NCBI GenBank assembly: GCA_020249505.1
Contig: JADCFN010000003.1
Location: forward strand, 1 to 64,000
DNA: 64,000 bases
Source of the DNA: Roseomonas sp.
Lineage (GTDB): Bacteria > Pseudomonadota > Alphaproteobacteria > Acetobacterales > Acetobacteraceae
Direction: 5' to 3'
Notes under the pieces: model-generated
The model's database searches: none
Seen by the model: the letters and a program-made list of their open reading frames with translations, nothing else
Told to the model about the DNA's origin: nothing
In this document: one piece after another, positions 43,322 through 53,919 of the stretch
Position numbering within the stretch: the first letter of the stretch is position 1
How the letters are laid out: each line of letters starts with the position of its first letter
Translations under genes and position numbers: made by a program

Positions 43322-45457
43322 ATGTCCATCACCCATCGCAGCGTTTATCGCCATGCCGATATGCAGCGGCTGTTCAACCCTGCCTCCATCGCCGTGATCG
43401 GCGCTTCCCCCCGCGCGGGTTCCTTCGCGGATCGCACCATCAGCGCGCTATCTGGCTATACCGGTCGGCTGCATCTGGTGAATAGCCGCTATGACAAGAT
43501 AGGCGAGCGGCCCTGCTTTCCTTCTGTCGCCGCGCTGCCGGAAGTGCCCGATTGCTGCATTGTGGTCGCTGCCAAGGATGCGGTGGAAGAAATCGCGACC
43601 GATTGCGCCAAGGCAGGTGTCGGCGGCGTGATGATTTATGCCTCCGGCTTTTCGGAAACCGGGCGGGCAGAGGATATTGCCGCACAGCAGCGCCTGGCCG
43701 CCATTGGCCGTGATGCGGGTATGCGTATTGTCGGGCCGAATTGCATCGGCATGCTGAATTTCGGCAGCAAGGCCGGTGTGACCTTCATGATCCCACCGCC
43801 CATGGAAGCACCCTTGCCGCATGCGCTGGGCCTGGTCAGCCAATCCGGCGCGCTTGGTTTTTCGCTCGCGCAGGCGGTGATGCGTGGTGTGTCCGTCAGC
43901 CACCTTCTCACCACCGGCAATTCTTCCGATATTGATGTCGCGGATTGCGTTTCCTTCCTGGCGGATGATCCGGCGTGCCGCGCGATAGCCTGCGTGTTTG
44001 AAGGCATGCCGGACCCGATGCGCTTCATTGAAGCGGCGCAAATCGCCGACGCTGCCGATAAGCCCCTGATTGTCTTCAAGCTTGGCACCGGTGAGCAAGG
44101 CGCGGCGGCAGCGATGTCACACACGGGGTCTCTGGCGGGCTCTCAGGCCGCTTATCGCGCGGCGTTTGAACGCGCGGGCGCGATACTCGTGGATAATTTC
44201 GAAGCCATGGTGGAAACCGCATCCTTCATGGCGAAGGCGCCGAAGCCCAAGGCGCGCGGTGTTGCGGTGGTGGCGGTCTCGGGTGGGGCGGCGATCATGT
44301 CTGCCGATCGTGCGGAAGAACGCGGTATTCCCTTGCCGCAGCCAACGCCGCCGGTGCAGGCCATTTTGGAATCGCGCATTCCGGATTTTGGTTCCGCGCG
44401 CAATCCTTGCGATGTCACCGCGCAAGTTGCGAATGACCCGGAAAGCCTGACGGCGTGTGCTTCCGCCATGCTTGGCGAAGACCATTACGGCACGCTGCTT
44501 TACGCGCAGATCTATTCGACCGAACTTTCCGCCAAACGCCCGGGCGAATTGGCCGCCATCGCCGAACAGCATAACAAGCCGATTTGCGTGGTCTGGACAA
44601 CGGAATGGCTGGAAGGCTTCGGCTCGAAGGAGGCTGAGCAGAACCCACGCATCGGCCTGTTCCGCTCCATGGATCGTTGCTTTGCGACGCTCGATCATTG
44701 GCATAAGCGCGAAGAAAGGCGTAGCGCTGGTCCGCGCCAATATCAGCGGGTAGCGCGCCCCGAAGCCGCGCAGGAAGCGGCAAAGCTTATTGCAGCCGCG
44801 CAGGATCGCACACTGACGGAACGCGAAGCGAAGCAGGTGCTGGCCGCTTATGGCGTGCCGGTGGTGCCGGAACGGCTGACCACGACAGAAGATGAGGCAC
44901 TGGTGGCGGCCAAGGCGCTCGGCTGGCCGGTCGCGATCAAGGTGGAAAGCCCGGATTTGCCGCATAAGACGGAAGCGGGTGTCATTCGGCTGAAGTTGAA
45001 GGATGAAGCCGAATTGCGCGAAGCCTTCCGCGCTGTCATGACCAATGCCAAGCACCATGCGCCCAACGCGCGCATCAATGGTGTGCTGGTGCAGCCCATG
45101 GCGAAGCCGGGCGTAGAGATCATGGTCGGCGCGCGCATTGACCCGCTGATGGGGCCGCTGGTCGTGGTGGGCCTGGGTGGTGTGCTGGTGGAATTGATGC
45201 GCGATTCAGCTTTGGCGCTCGCACCTGTCACCAAGACCGAAGCGCGCGATATGCTCGGCCGCCTGAAAGGCCGCGCCGCACTGGAAGGCTTCCGTGGTGC
45301 GCCGGCGGCCGATATGGATCGGTTGTCCGACATCATTGTTCGGCTCTCGGAATTTGCCGCCGATCAGCGCGATCGGATCGCTGAGCTTGATGTGAACCCC
45401 ATCATCATCGCCGGCAGTGATGCTGTGGCGGTGGATGCGCTGATTGTGAAAGCCTGA
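43322..45457 (+). CDS. ADP-forming acyl-CoA synthetase (acetate--CoA ligase family), fused subunits
   Basis: This is a 711-residue fused enzyme: CoA-binding Rossmann domain (FNPASIAVIGASPRAGSFADR), succinyl-CoA-ligase-like domain with the phospho-His region (AMSHTGSLAGSQAAYRAAF), and a C-terminal ATP-grasp domain (ARPEAAQEAAKLIAAA onward, VEIMVGARIDPLMGPLVVVGLGG). It should make acyl-CoA from a carboxylate with ATP giving ADP. The ribosome site GGAGGAAG is upstream. Nine bases separate it from the dehydrogenase gene. The acid is unknown; glyoxylate- or malate-linked acids fit the context. Confidence 0.93.
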   Translation: MSITHRSVYRHADMQRLFNPASIAVIGASPRAGSFADRTISALSGYTGRLHLVNSRYDKIGERPCFPSVAALPEVPDCCIVVAAKDAVEEIATDCAKAGVGGVMIYASGFSETGRAEDIAAQQRLAAIGRDAGMRIVGPNCIGMLNFGSKAGVTFMIPPPMEAPLPHALGLVSQSGALGFSLAQAVMRGVSVSHLLTTGNSSDIDVADCVSFLADDPACRAIACVFEGMPDPMRFIEAAQIADAADKPLIVFKLGTGEQGAAAAMSHTGSLAGSQAAYRAAFERAGAILVDNFEAMVETASFMAKAPKPKARGVAVVAVSGGAAIMSADRAEERGIPLPQPTPPVQAILESRIPDFGSARNPCDVTAQVANDPESLTACASAMLGEDHYGTLLYAQIYSTELSAKRPGELAAIAEQHNKPICVVWTTEWLEGFGSKEAEQNPRIGLFRSMDRCFATLDHWHKREERRSAGPRQYQRVARPEAAQEAAKLIAAAQDRTLTEREAKQVLAAYGVPVVPERLTTTEDEALVAAKALGWPVAIKVESPDLPHKTEAGVIRLKLKDEAELREAFRAVMTNAKHHAPNARINGVLVQPMAKPGVEIMVGARIDPLMGPLVVVGLGGVLVELMRDSALALAPVTKTEARDMLGRLKGRAALEGFRGAPAADMDRLSDIIVRLSEFAADQRDRIAELDVNPIIIAGSDAVAVDALIVKA

Positions 45458-45466
45458 GGCATTATC

Positions 45467-46423
45467 ATGACCAAACCGCTTTTCCTGCTTTGGACCGATG
45501 GCGCGGATGCCTATCGCAAGGCGATCACTGATGCCGGCTTGGACCAGCACATCAGGCTTGAGGAATTACCGCGCAACGCGACACCCAGCGCCGCGCAGAT
45601 GCAGGAAGCGGAGGCGATGCTGACCTGGGGGCCACCTGCCGGGACGCTTGCGCAGATGCCAAAGCTCCGCTGGGCGCAGGCGCTCACCGCAGGCGTGGAA
45701 CATTGGCTCGCGCGAGCCGATCTGCCGCCTGGCCTCACGCTGACCTGCGCGCGCGGCACGCATCGCGTGCAAATGCCGGAAAACATCCTGGGCGCGCTGT
45801 TTCACATCACCAAACCCTATGCCGCGATTGTGGGTGACAATGCCGCCAGCACCTGGACGCGTCGGGTTTCCTCAACACTCGCGGGGCAGACACTTGGCAT
45901 TCTAGGCCTTGGCGCCATCGGGCAGGAATTGGCGCGCAAGGCGGACGCACTTGAAATGCGCGTGATCGGCACGCGCCGCGCTGCTGGCACGCTGCCGCAT
46001 GTGGAACGCGTTTACTCACCGGCGGAAACCGATGAAGTGCTGGCACAATCCGATTTCGTGGTGCTGCTGCTGCCGGCCACGCCCGAGACGGAAAACATCA
46101 TCAATGCCGCGCGGCTTTCGCGCATGAAGAAAACCGCCTGGCTGCTGAATTTCGGCCGTGGCGCCTTGATTGATGATGCAGCCTTGGTTGCGGCTGCCAA
46201 GGCCGGCACCATTGCCGGCGCCATCCTGGATGTGTTCCGCCAGGAACCTTTGCCCAAGGAAGATCCTTTCTGGAGCACGGAAAACATCCTGGTGTTGCCG
46301 CATATTGGCGGGCTGCATCCGGCGCGGGATTCCATGGTGGCGGCGCTGCTGGTTGAAAACCTACGCCGTTTTCTGGATGGCGCGCCGCTCAAGGAAGTGG
46401 TGGACCGCAAGGCGGGTTACTGA
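45467..46423 (+). CDS. D-2-hydroxyacid dehydrogenase (glyoxylate/hydroxypyruvate reductase-like)
   Basis: This 318-residue NAD(P)-dependent enzyme of the D-isomer-specific family has the Rossmann motif LGILGLGAIGQELARKAD. The catalytic Arg is in LLNFGRGALIDD, Glu in FRQEPLPKEDPFW and His in LPHIGGLHPARDSM. The N-terminal half is short, as in GhrA-like reductases. It lies between the acyl-CoA ligase (9-base gap) and the SDR (5-base gap), so they form a unit. Confidence 0.91.
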   Translation: MTKPLFLLWTDGADAYRKAITDAGLDQHIRLEELPRNATPSAAQMQEAEAMLTWGPPAGTLAQMPKLRWAQALTAGVEHWLARADLPPGLTLTCARGTHRVQMPENILGALFHITKPYAAIVGDNAASTWTRRVSSTLAGQTLGILGLGAIGQELARKADALEMRVIGTRRAAGTLPHVERVYSPAETDEVLAQSDFVVLLLPATPETENIINAARLSRMKKTAWLLNFGRGALIDDAALVAAAKAGTIAGAILDVFRQEPLPKEDPFWSTENILVLPHIGGLHPARDSMVAALLVENLRRFLDGAPLKEVVDRKAGY

Positions 46424-46428
46424 CTCCC

Positions 46429-47199
46429 ATGGCTTATCGGCCCTTCGATCTCAGCGGCAAGGTTGCGCTAATCACGGGCGGCAATTCCGGCATTGGGCTT
46501 GGCATGGCGAAGGCCCTTGCCGAAGCGGGCGCTGATATCGCGATCTGGGGCAGCAATGCCGCGAAGAATGCGGCGGCCTTGGAAAGCCTGAAGCCGTTTG
46601 GCGTGCGCCTGTATGCGCTTACGTGTGACATCAGCGATGAAGCAGCGGTGGACAATGCCTTCGCGGAAACCGTCGCACAGCTTGGCCGCGTGGATGCCTG
46701 TTTCGCCAATGCCGGCACCTATGGCCATGCCGCGCGCTTCACCGCGCTGGAAACCGCCGAATGGCAGCGCGTGATGCGCATCAATCTGGACGGCGCCTTT
46801 TTCACGCTGCGCGCCGCAGCGCGGCATATGGTGGAACGCGGCGGCGGTGGTTCCCTGGTAGCCACCGCATCCCTCGCCGCCATCGAAGGCGCCGCGCGCA
46901 ATGCGCATTATGGTGCGACCAAAGGGGCGTTGGTCGCGATGATCCGGGCGCTGGCGGTGGAAATGGCCCGGCATGGCATTCGCGCCAATGCCATCCTGCC
47001 CGGCTGGATCGAAACCGCCATGACCGCCGGCAATGTCGCGGATGAGCGTTTCAGCGGGGCCGTATTGCCCCGCATCCCCGCCAGGCGCTGGGGCCAGCCT
47101 GCGGATTTCGGCGGTATTGCGGTGTATTTGGCAAGCGACGCTTCAGCCTATCATTCCGGCGATTGCCTGGTGATTGATGGCGGCTATTCGCTATTCTGA
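46429..47199 (+). CDS. SDR family oxidoreductase
   Basis: This 256-residue short-chain dehydrogenase has the cofactor motif ITGGNSGIGLGMAKALAEAG, NAG in CFANAGTYG, catalytic Ser in LVATASLAA and YxxxK as Tyr-Gly-Ala-Thr-Lys. The C-terminal LASDASAYHSGDCLVIDGGYS is standard. It is the last gene of the ligase-dehydrogenase-SDR unit. The substrate is unknown. Confidence 0.92.
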   Translation: MAYRPFDLSGKVALITGGNSGIGLGMAKALAEAGADIAIWGSNAAKNAAALESLKPFGVRLYALTCDISDEAAVDNAFAETVAQLGRVDACFANAGTYGHAARFTALETAEWQRVMRINLDGAFFTLRAAARHMVERGGGGSLVATASLAAIEGAARNAHYGATKGALVAMIRALAVEMARHGIRANAILPGWIETAMTAGNVADERFSGAVLPRIPARRWGQPADFGGIAVYLASDASAYHSGDCLVIDGGYSLF

Positions 47200-47248
47200 C
47201 CCCCCTCTGGACCCCGGCCCCCGGCTTGGGTTAGGAAGACGATGCGTT

Positions 47249-47331
47249 GCCCCTGTGGCGGAACGGTAGACGCAGACGACTCAAAATCGTCCGCCCGTAA
47301 GGGCATGGGAGTTCGAGTCTCCCTGGGGGCA
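47249..47331 (+). tRNA. tRNA-Leu (anticodon CAA)
   Basis: A class II tRNA with acceptor GCCCCTG pairing to TGGGGGC, anticodon stem GACGA/TCGTC, loop CTCAAAA with anticodon CAA, a long variable arm (GCCC GTAA GGGC) and T-arm GTTCGAGTC. The CCA is not encoded right after the discriminator A (ATACCA follows). Confidence 0.95.
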
Positions 47332-47365
47332 TACCAATTCAGCGACATTTCGGGAATGAGGATGT

Positions 47366-47442
47366 TGGGGCGACCAACGGGACTCGAACCCGTGACATCC
47401 AAGACCACAACCTGGCGCTCTACCAACTGAGCTATGGCCGCC
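47366..47442 (-). tRNA. tRNA-His (anticodon GTG)
   Basis: On the minus strand the tRNA starts GGCGGCCATAGCTCAGTTGG, including the extra G(-1) typical of tRNA-His. Anticodon loop is TTGTGGT with GTG. The T-arm is GGGTTCGAGTCCC, and the 3' end TGGTCGCCCCA carries C73 and an encoded CCA. It is convergent with tRNA-Leu. Confidence 0.95.
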
Positions 47443-47535
47443 ACCAACAGCGCTGAGATAGGCCCGGGCGCGGGGCGGCGTCAACCGCGACGCCTTGGCT
47501 TGCATGGCCCCCACGCAAAATGACACTATGCGGCA

Positions 47536-48762
47536 ATGTCTTCCGCAAATCCTCCCCGTCCCTTGGCGCTTCCCATTGCCCTGGTGATCACCTGCGCCGT
47601 TTGCGGCGCCATGCTCGCCATGGGCTTGCGCCAATCCTTTGGCCTGTTCCTGGCGCCCATGACAGCGGAACATGGCTGGGCGGCGCGGGACTTCGCCTTT
47701 GCCATTGGGCTGCAGGTGCTGATCAATGGCATCAGCCAGCCCTTCATGGGCCAGCTTGCGGATCGCTTCGGCGGCCGGCGCGTGGTGATGGGCGGCGCGG
47801 TGCTGTACTGTATCGGCATATTGGGCATGGCGCTGTCAGAATCGGTGGTGCCTTTTACATTCTTTGCCGGCTTCATCATGGGCATGGCAGTCTCGGCCGC
47901 GGGCATGCCGACCATTATCGCTAGCCTGACCCGAATGCTGCCGCCGGAAATGCGCGGGCGCGCAACGGGGCTTGGCACGGCGGGCTCCTCGGCCGGACAG
48001 TTCCTGGTGGTGCCGCTGGCGGGCATCGCCATACAGGGTTTTGGCTGGCAGGGCGCGCTATTCGCCATGGCGATTGCGACCCTTTTCATGATCCCGCTTG
48101 CCCTGCCGCTGGCCGATAAGCAGCCAGTGCCCGCACCGGGTGTGGCTGCGGATAATGAAACGGCACGTTCCGCCATGGGCCGCGCGTTGCGAGACCCAAG
48201 CTTCTGGTATCTGTCTTCCGGCAATTTCGTCTGCGGGCTGCATGTATCCTTTCTGACCGTGCATCTGCCGGGCTTTGTGCATAGCTGCGGCCTGCCGCTT
48301 TATGTCGGTGCCGGGGCCATTTCCATGATTGGGCTGTTCAACATCATCGGTTCGCTGGCCGCGGGTGAGCTTTCACAACGCTGGAAGCGGCGCGAATTGC
48401 TGGTGGGGATTTTCGCCGCACGTGCCGTGCTGATGACGGTGTTTTTGCTCGCTGAGAAAACCGCTCTGAACGTCATGATCTTCTCCGCACTCATGGGCCT
48501 GCTCTGGCTTTCCACCGTGCCGCCAAGCCTTGCCCTTTGCGCGCGCAATTGGGGCTTGCGCTGGCTGGCGACGATTTTCGGCATGGTCTTCGTCAGCCAT
48601 CAGATTGGCGGCTTCACCGGCGCCTTCCTGGGCGGGATTATTTTTGACCGCACCGGTTCTTATGATCTGATGTGGGTGATTGGCATTCTGGCCGCGGTCT
48701 TCGCCGCCGTGATCCATATTCCCGTGCGTGACGGCCCGCGCACCCAGCCCGCCACTGCCTGA
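47536..48762 (+). CDS. MFS transporter (12-helix)
   Basis: This 408-residue major facilitator has about 12 hydrophobic segments and the loop motif QLADRFGGRRVVMGGAVLY after helix 2. The N-terminal LVITCAVCGAMLAMGLRQSFGLFLAPM resembles oxalate/formate- and monocarboxylate-type MFS proteins. It is followed after 21 bases by the racemase-like gene on the same strand. Substrate is unknown, possibly a carboxylate. Confidence 0.9.
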   Translation: MSSANPPRPLALPIALVITCAVCGAMLAMGLRQSFGLFLAPMTAEHGWAARDFAFAIGLQVLINGISQPFMGQLADRFGGRRVVMGGAVLYCIGILGMALSESVVPFTFFAGFIMGMAVSAAGMPTIIASLTRMLPPEMRGRATGLGTAGSSAGQFLVVPLAGIAIQGFGWQGALFAMAIATLFMIPLALPLADKQPVPAPGVAADNETARSAMGRALRDPSFWYLSSGNFVCGLHVSFLTVHLPGFVHSCGLPLYVGAGAISMIGLFNIIGSLAAGELSQRWKRRELLVGIFAARAVLMTVFLLAEKTALNVMIFSALMGLLWLSTVPPSLALCARNWGLRWLATIFGMVFVSHQIGGFTGAFLGGIIFDRTGSYDLMWVIGILAAVFAAVIHIPVRDGPRTQPATA

Positions 48763-48783
48763 TTTTCCTCGAGAGGGTTTTCC

Positions 48784-49416
48784 ATGCGCCTTGCCCTGAT
48801 CCATGCGCTGCGCCATTCACCGCCGCCGATTGAAGCCGCCTTTGCGCGGCTTTGGCCTGGCCAAACGCTGATGAATTTGTTGGATGACAGCCTTTCAGCT
48901 GATCTGGCGCGGGAGGGCAAACTCACGCCCCGCATGACAGAACGGTTTTTGACACTGGCGCGCTATGCCGCCGGTACCGGGGCGGATGGCATCCTATTCA
49001 CCTGTTCCGCCTTCGGCCCTTGCATTGAAGCCTGCGCGCAGGATCTGGCGCCGATGCCGGTGTTGAAACCGAATGAGGCGATGATCGAAGAAGCCATCAC
49101 CAAAGGTAAGCGCATCGGGCTTTTGGTGACTTTCGCCGGCACCATCCCTTCCATGATTCCGGAATTCCCGCCGGGCATTACGGTAGTGCCGAAACTCGCC
49201 GAAGGTGCGCTCGCCGCCTTGGATGCGGGTGATTTGGCAACGCATGACCGGCTGGCCGCCGAAGCGGCGCGGGATTTGGCGGATTGTGATGCCATTGCGC
49301 TTGGCCAATTCAGCCTGGCGCGCGCAAAGCCCTTGGTGGAACAGGCAACGGGCAAACCCGTATTGACCACGCCGGATAGCGCGGTGGTGAAGCTGAAGCG
49401 GCTGCTGGGCGGGTAG
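48784..49416 (+). CDS. Asp/Glu racemase superfamily protein
   Basis: This 210-residue protein has the Asp/Glu racemase fold pattern: N-terminal RLALIHALRHSPPPIEAAF and the first catalytic Cys in DGILFTCSAFGPCIEA. The second usual Cys site appears as ALGQFSLARA, with no Cys, so true two-base racemisation is doubtful. A decarboxylase or hydantoin racemase-like activity is possible. It is linked in tandem to an MFS gene. Confidence 0.85.
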   Translation: MRLALIHALRHSPPPIEAAFARLWPGQTLMNLLDDSLSADLAREGKLTPRMTERFLTLARYAAGTGADGILFTCSAFGPCIEACAQDLAPMPVLKPNEAMIEEAITKGKRIGLLVTFAGTIPSMIPEFPPGITVVPKLAEGALAALDAGDLATHDRLAAEAARDLADCDAIALGQFSLARAKPLVEQATGKPVLTTPDSAVVKLKRLLGG

Positions 49417-49429
49417 TCTTCTCAGCGCA

Positions 49430-49954
49430 TCAGGCGCTCAGCCCAAGCGCGGCAAGATCGAGCACCCAAGGCAAATCCGTATCGCCTGTCGCCGCGCCCG
49501 CGCGCGTCAGCAACGCATGCGCCTGGCCGCGGTGATGCGTCTGATGATTGAAGAAGTGCCCGACCGTGATCCAAAGCGGCATTCTGACTTCACGTTTCGC
49601 AATGCCGGAATACCAGATTAGCGGTGCTGCCAGGGCTTCGGGCGTAAGGCGTGCTGCCCAGGCTTCGATCTTCGCATCCGCCGCCACGCGCTGAGATTTC
49701 AACTCAGCCCAATCCGTGATCATGACAGGGCTTTGCTGCATGCCGACACTCGGTTTTTCCCAAGCGTCAAAGCGGCTCATCCAGGTGGTATCGCCCCAGA
49801 GCAGATGGCAAAGCGTGCCCTGAATGCTGCCCCAAAAAGCGCCGCCATCGGCTTGCCGCGTGCTGGCATCCAGCCCATCGGCGGCGGCGTAAAGCCTGCG
49901 ATTCATCTCAGAATTATAGGCGGCCATCATGCGGCACCAATCGGGTGAGATCAT
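49430..49954 (-). CDS. DinB family protein
   Basis: This 174-residue four-helix-bundle protein of the DinB/YfiT-like superfamily has histidines in TLCHLLWGDTTWMSRFD and in TVGHFFNHQTHHRGQAHALLTR that are placed to bind a divalent metal. The role may be thiol transfer (bacillithiol-like) or stress related; exact function is unknown. Its start overlaps the double-GNAT stop by four bases (ATGA), so the two genes are coupled. Confidence 0.9.
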   Translation of the reverse strand: MISPDWCRMMAAYNSEMNRRLYAAADGLDASTRQADGGAFWGSIQGTLCHLLWGDTTWMSRFDAWEKPSVGMQQSPVMITDWAELKSQRVAADAKIEAWAARLTPEALAAPLIWYSGIAKREVRMPLWITVGHFFNHQTHHRGQAHALLTRAGAATGDTDLPWVLDLAALGLSA

Positions 49955-50946
49955 GCGTCACCTACCTGCTTATAGAAAAATACGGTCGCCGCGGCACTGC
50001 CATCCGCATTCAGCGCAAAGCCTGGAATGCGCCCGGCTTCCTGCCAGCCCAGGCGACGATAGAGCGCCTCACCAGCATCATCCGCGCGGGTGTCGAGTGT
50101 CAGCAACCGCCGCCCGCGCTGCGCCGCTTCCGCTTCCAAAGCTGCCATCAGCGCCTGCCCTACGCCACGCCGACGCGCCTCAGGGTGCACCAATAGCTTC
50201 GCCACTTCGGCGCGGTGCGGCTGATTGGGGGGCATCGCCAGATCGAGCGTGACGGTCCCGACCAGCGCGCCATCCACCCAGGCGACCCAGATGGCTTTAT
50301 TGCCAAGCGCGATATCGGCAAGGCTGCGGCGCCAGAAACCCTGCGCTGCCTCAGCACTCAAAGGCGGCAGGAAGGATACCGAAGCGCCGGCGGCAACACA
50401 GGCCATCAGAATATCCGCCAAGGGCCTTTCGGCATGTTCGGCGGCTGAGGCATCCAGCAGATGCACCGCAACACTGCGCGCCGGCTTCATGAAGGGAAAT
50501 TCGAGCGAATTGGAAAGATCATTACAAACGTGGATCGGCCCCTGCCGGACATAGCCAAGCTTCGCGTAGAAGCTATGTGCGCGGGTGAAGCGTGTGTCGG
50601 ACCAAAGCCGGATTACCTCCGCCCCCGCTTCACGCGCATGGGCTTCGGCGGTACCGAGCAAGGCCGCCGCCACGCCCGTGCCGCGTTGGCTCGCCGCGAC
50701 ATACATGCGGCAAATCTCCCAATCCGGCGTGCCGTGCAGCGGATGCGCTGCCACCATGCCAACCACCGCGCCCGCTTCTTCCGCCACCCAAAGCGCGCCG
50801 TCCTGTTCGGCAAAATAGCTGGCGAGCGCGCGAAGTTCCGGCAGCTCCCCATCCAGATCAAAAACGCAGCCTGGATACTCCGCCCAGCAATCACGGATCA
50901 GCGCAATGAAGCCCGCCGCATCCGTATCGCGCCCGGCGCGGAGCAT
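49951..50946 (-). CDS. Tandem GNAT N-acetyltransferase (two domains)
   Basis: The 331-residue protein contains two GNAT domains. Domain 1 (about 1-150) has MYVAASQRGTGVAAALLGTAEAHA, the acetyl-CoA loop pattern. Domain 2 (about 158-331) has VAKLLVHPEARRRGVGQALMAALEAEA. The two may be a duplication or a fusion of different enzymes; only the second has the classic RxxGxG/A (RRRGVG) P-loop intact, the first having RGTGVA. Substrates are unknown. It lies seven bases after the aminotransferase stop. Confidence 0.88.
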   Translation of the reverse strand: MLRAGRDTDAAGFIALIRDCWAEYPGCVFDLDGELPELRALASYFAEQDGALWVAEEAGAVVGMVAAHPLHGTPDWEICRMYVAASQRGTGVAAALLGTAEAHAREAGAEVIRLWSDTRFTRAHSFYAKLGYVRQGPIHVCNDLSNSLEFPFMKPARSVAVHLLDASAAEHAERPLADILMACVAAGASVSFLPPLSAEAAQGFWRRSLADIALGNKAIWVAWVDGALVGTVTLDLAMPPNQPHRAEVAKLLVHPEARRRGVGQALMAALEAEAAQRGRRLLTLDTRADDAGEALYRRLGWQEAGRIPGFALNADGSAAATVFFYKQVGDA

Positions 50947-50953
50947 GGCGCGG

Positions 50954-52156
50954 TCAGCTCAATTCGCGGCAGAATTCCTGGATGCGGCCGCAGGCCTCAC
51001 GCAGGTTTTCCGTATCGGTCGCATAGGAAATCCGCAAATAGGGAGACATGCCATAAGCCGTGCCCTGCACGGTCGCGACATATTTTTCTTCCAGCAGCGC
51101 CATGGCGAAATCCGTATCGGTTTCGATCTTGCGCCCGCCCTTGCTGGTTTTGCCAATGCAGCCGGCGATATTCGGAAAAACGTAAAACGCCCCTTCAGGC
51201 TTGTGGCAGGAAATGCCCGGCGCGGCATTCAACATCTCCACCACCAGATCGCGGCGCTGGCGATATTCTTCTGCCCTTTCGCGCACCAGATCCTGTGGGC
51301 CATCCAAGGCGGCGGCGACCGCGGCCTGGGAGATGGTGGAAACCCCCGCTGTCGCCTGGCCCTGCATATTCATCATGCCCTTGATCAGCGCCTTGGGCCC
51401 ACCGCAGAAGCCAACGCGCCAGCCGGTCATGGCATAGGTTTTTGACGCGCCATTCACCGTGAGTGTGCGGTCCTTCAGGCGCGGTTCCACATCGGCGATG
51501 GTGCAGAATTCGAACCCGTCATAGATCAGGTGTTCATACATATCATCGGTCATGATCCAGACATGCGGGTGCTTCATCAGCACCGCCGCAATCGCCTTCA
51601 TCTCATCCCGAGAACACGCGGCCCCCGTTGGATTATTCGGGAAATTCAGCATCACCCATTTCGTCTTGGGCGTGATGGCGGCATCCAGATCCTCAGGCCG
51701 CAGCTTGAAGCCGTTATTCTGCGGGCAGTTGATGGTCACCGGCACACCGCCCGCAACTTTCGCCATTTCGGCATAGGAAACCCAATAGGGGGCGGGGATC
51801 AGCACCTCATCACCCGGATCAACCGTCGCCATGAAGGCGTTGAAGATGCTTTGCTTGCCACCATTGGTGACCATGATCTCATCCAAAGCGTAATCCAGGT
51901 TATTGTCGCGCTTGAATTTCCGCTGCACCGCTTCCTTGAGCCGCCTGGTGCCATCCTGCGGCGGGTACTTCGTATCACCCGCAAGCGCGGCCTGATGCGC
52001 TGCTTCAATGGCGTGTGGTGGCGATGGAAAATCGGGCTCACCCGAGGCCAGGCTGATCACCTTGATGCCCTGCGCGGCCAATTCCCGCGCCTTGATCGTC
52101 ATGATCACGGAAGCGGAGATGGAAACGCGGTTCAAACGTTCGGCAAGGGCAGGCAT
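50954..52156 (-). CDS. Class I aspartate-type aminotransferase (paralogue 1)
   Basis: This PLP-dependent aminotransferase of about 400 residues is of the bacterial/alphaproteobacterial aspartate aminotransferase type Ib. Conserved pieces are the N-terminal ARELAAQGIKVISLASGEPDFPSPPHAI, MVTNGGKQSIFNAFMATVDPGDEV, and PLP lysine in VNGASKTYAMTGWRVGFCGG. The ATG at 52156 has AGGA upstream. A close paralogue lies at 52647-53849, and the two are separated by a GNAT gene. Roles may include aspartate or aromatic amino acid metabolism. Confidence 0.92.
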   Translation of the reverse strand: MPALAERLNRVSISASVIMTIKARELAAQGIKVISLASGEPDFPSPPHAIEAAHQAALAGDTKYPPQDGTRRLKEAVQRKFKRDNNLDYALDEIMVTNGGKQSIFNAFMATVDPGDEVLIPAPYWVSYAEMAKVAGGVPVTINCPQNNGFKLRPEDLDAAITPKTKWVMLNFPNNPTGAACSRDEMKAIAAVLMKHPHVWIMTDDMYEHLIYDGFEFCTIADVEPRLKDRTLTVNGASKTYAMTGWRVGFCGGPKALIKGMMNMQGQATAGVSTISQAAVAAALDGPQDLVRERAEEYRQRRDLVVEMLNAAPGISCHKPEGAFYVFPNIAGCIGKTSKGGRKIETDTDFAMALLEEKYVATVQGTAYGMSPYLRISYATDTENLREACGRIQEFCRELS

Positions 52157-52206
52157 CGACAAGCATTCCTATGGAAGAAAGGGTTAGATTACGGCGCTCC
52201 TGCGGC

Positions 52207-53882
<1,676 letters not shown>

Positions 53883-53919
53883 CTAATCCCGCGCCCCCGT
53901 CGCATCAACCCGGGAGGTG

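Noticed and set aside
44117-45058. 313-codon minus-strand frame across the CoA ligase
   Set aside because: Antisense shadow in a confidently assigned enzyme.
47249-47442. tRNA pair as a possible integration site for a mobile element
   Set aside because: No integrase, direct repeat of the tRNA 3' end or phage core gene was seen nearby; the tail-appendage module is 11 kb away.
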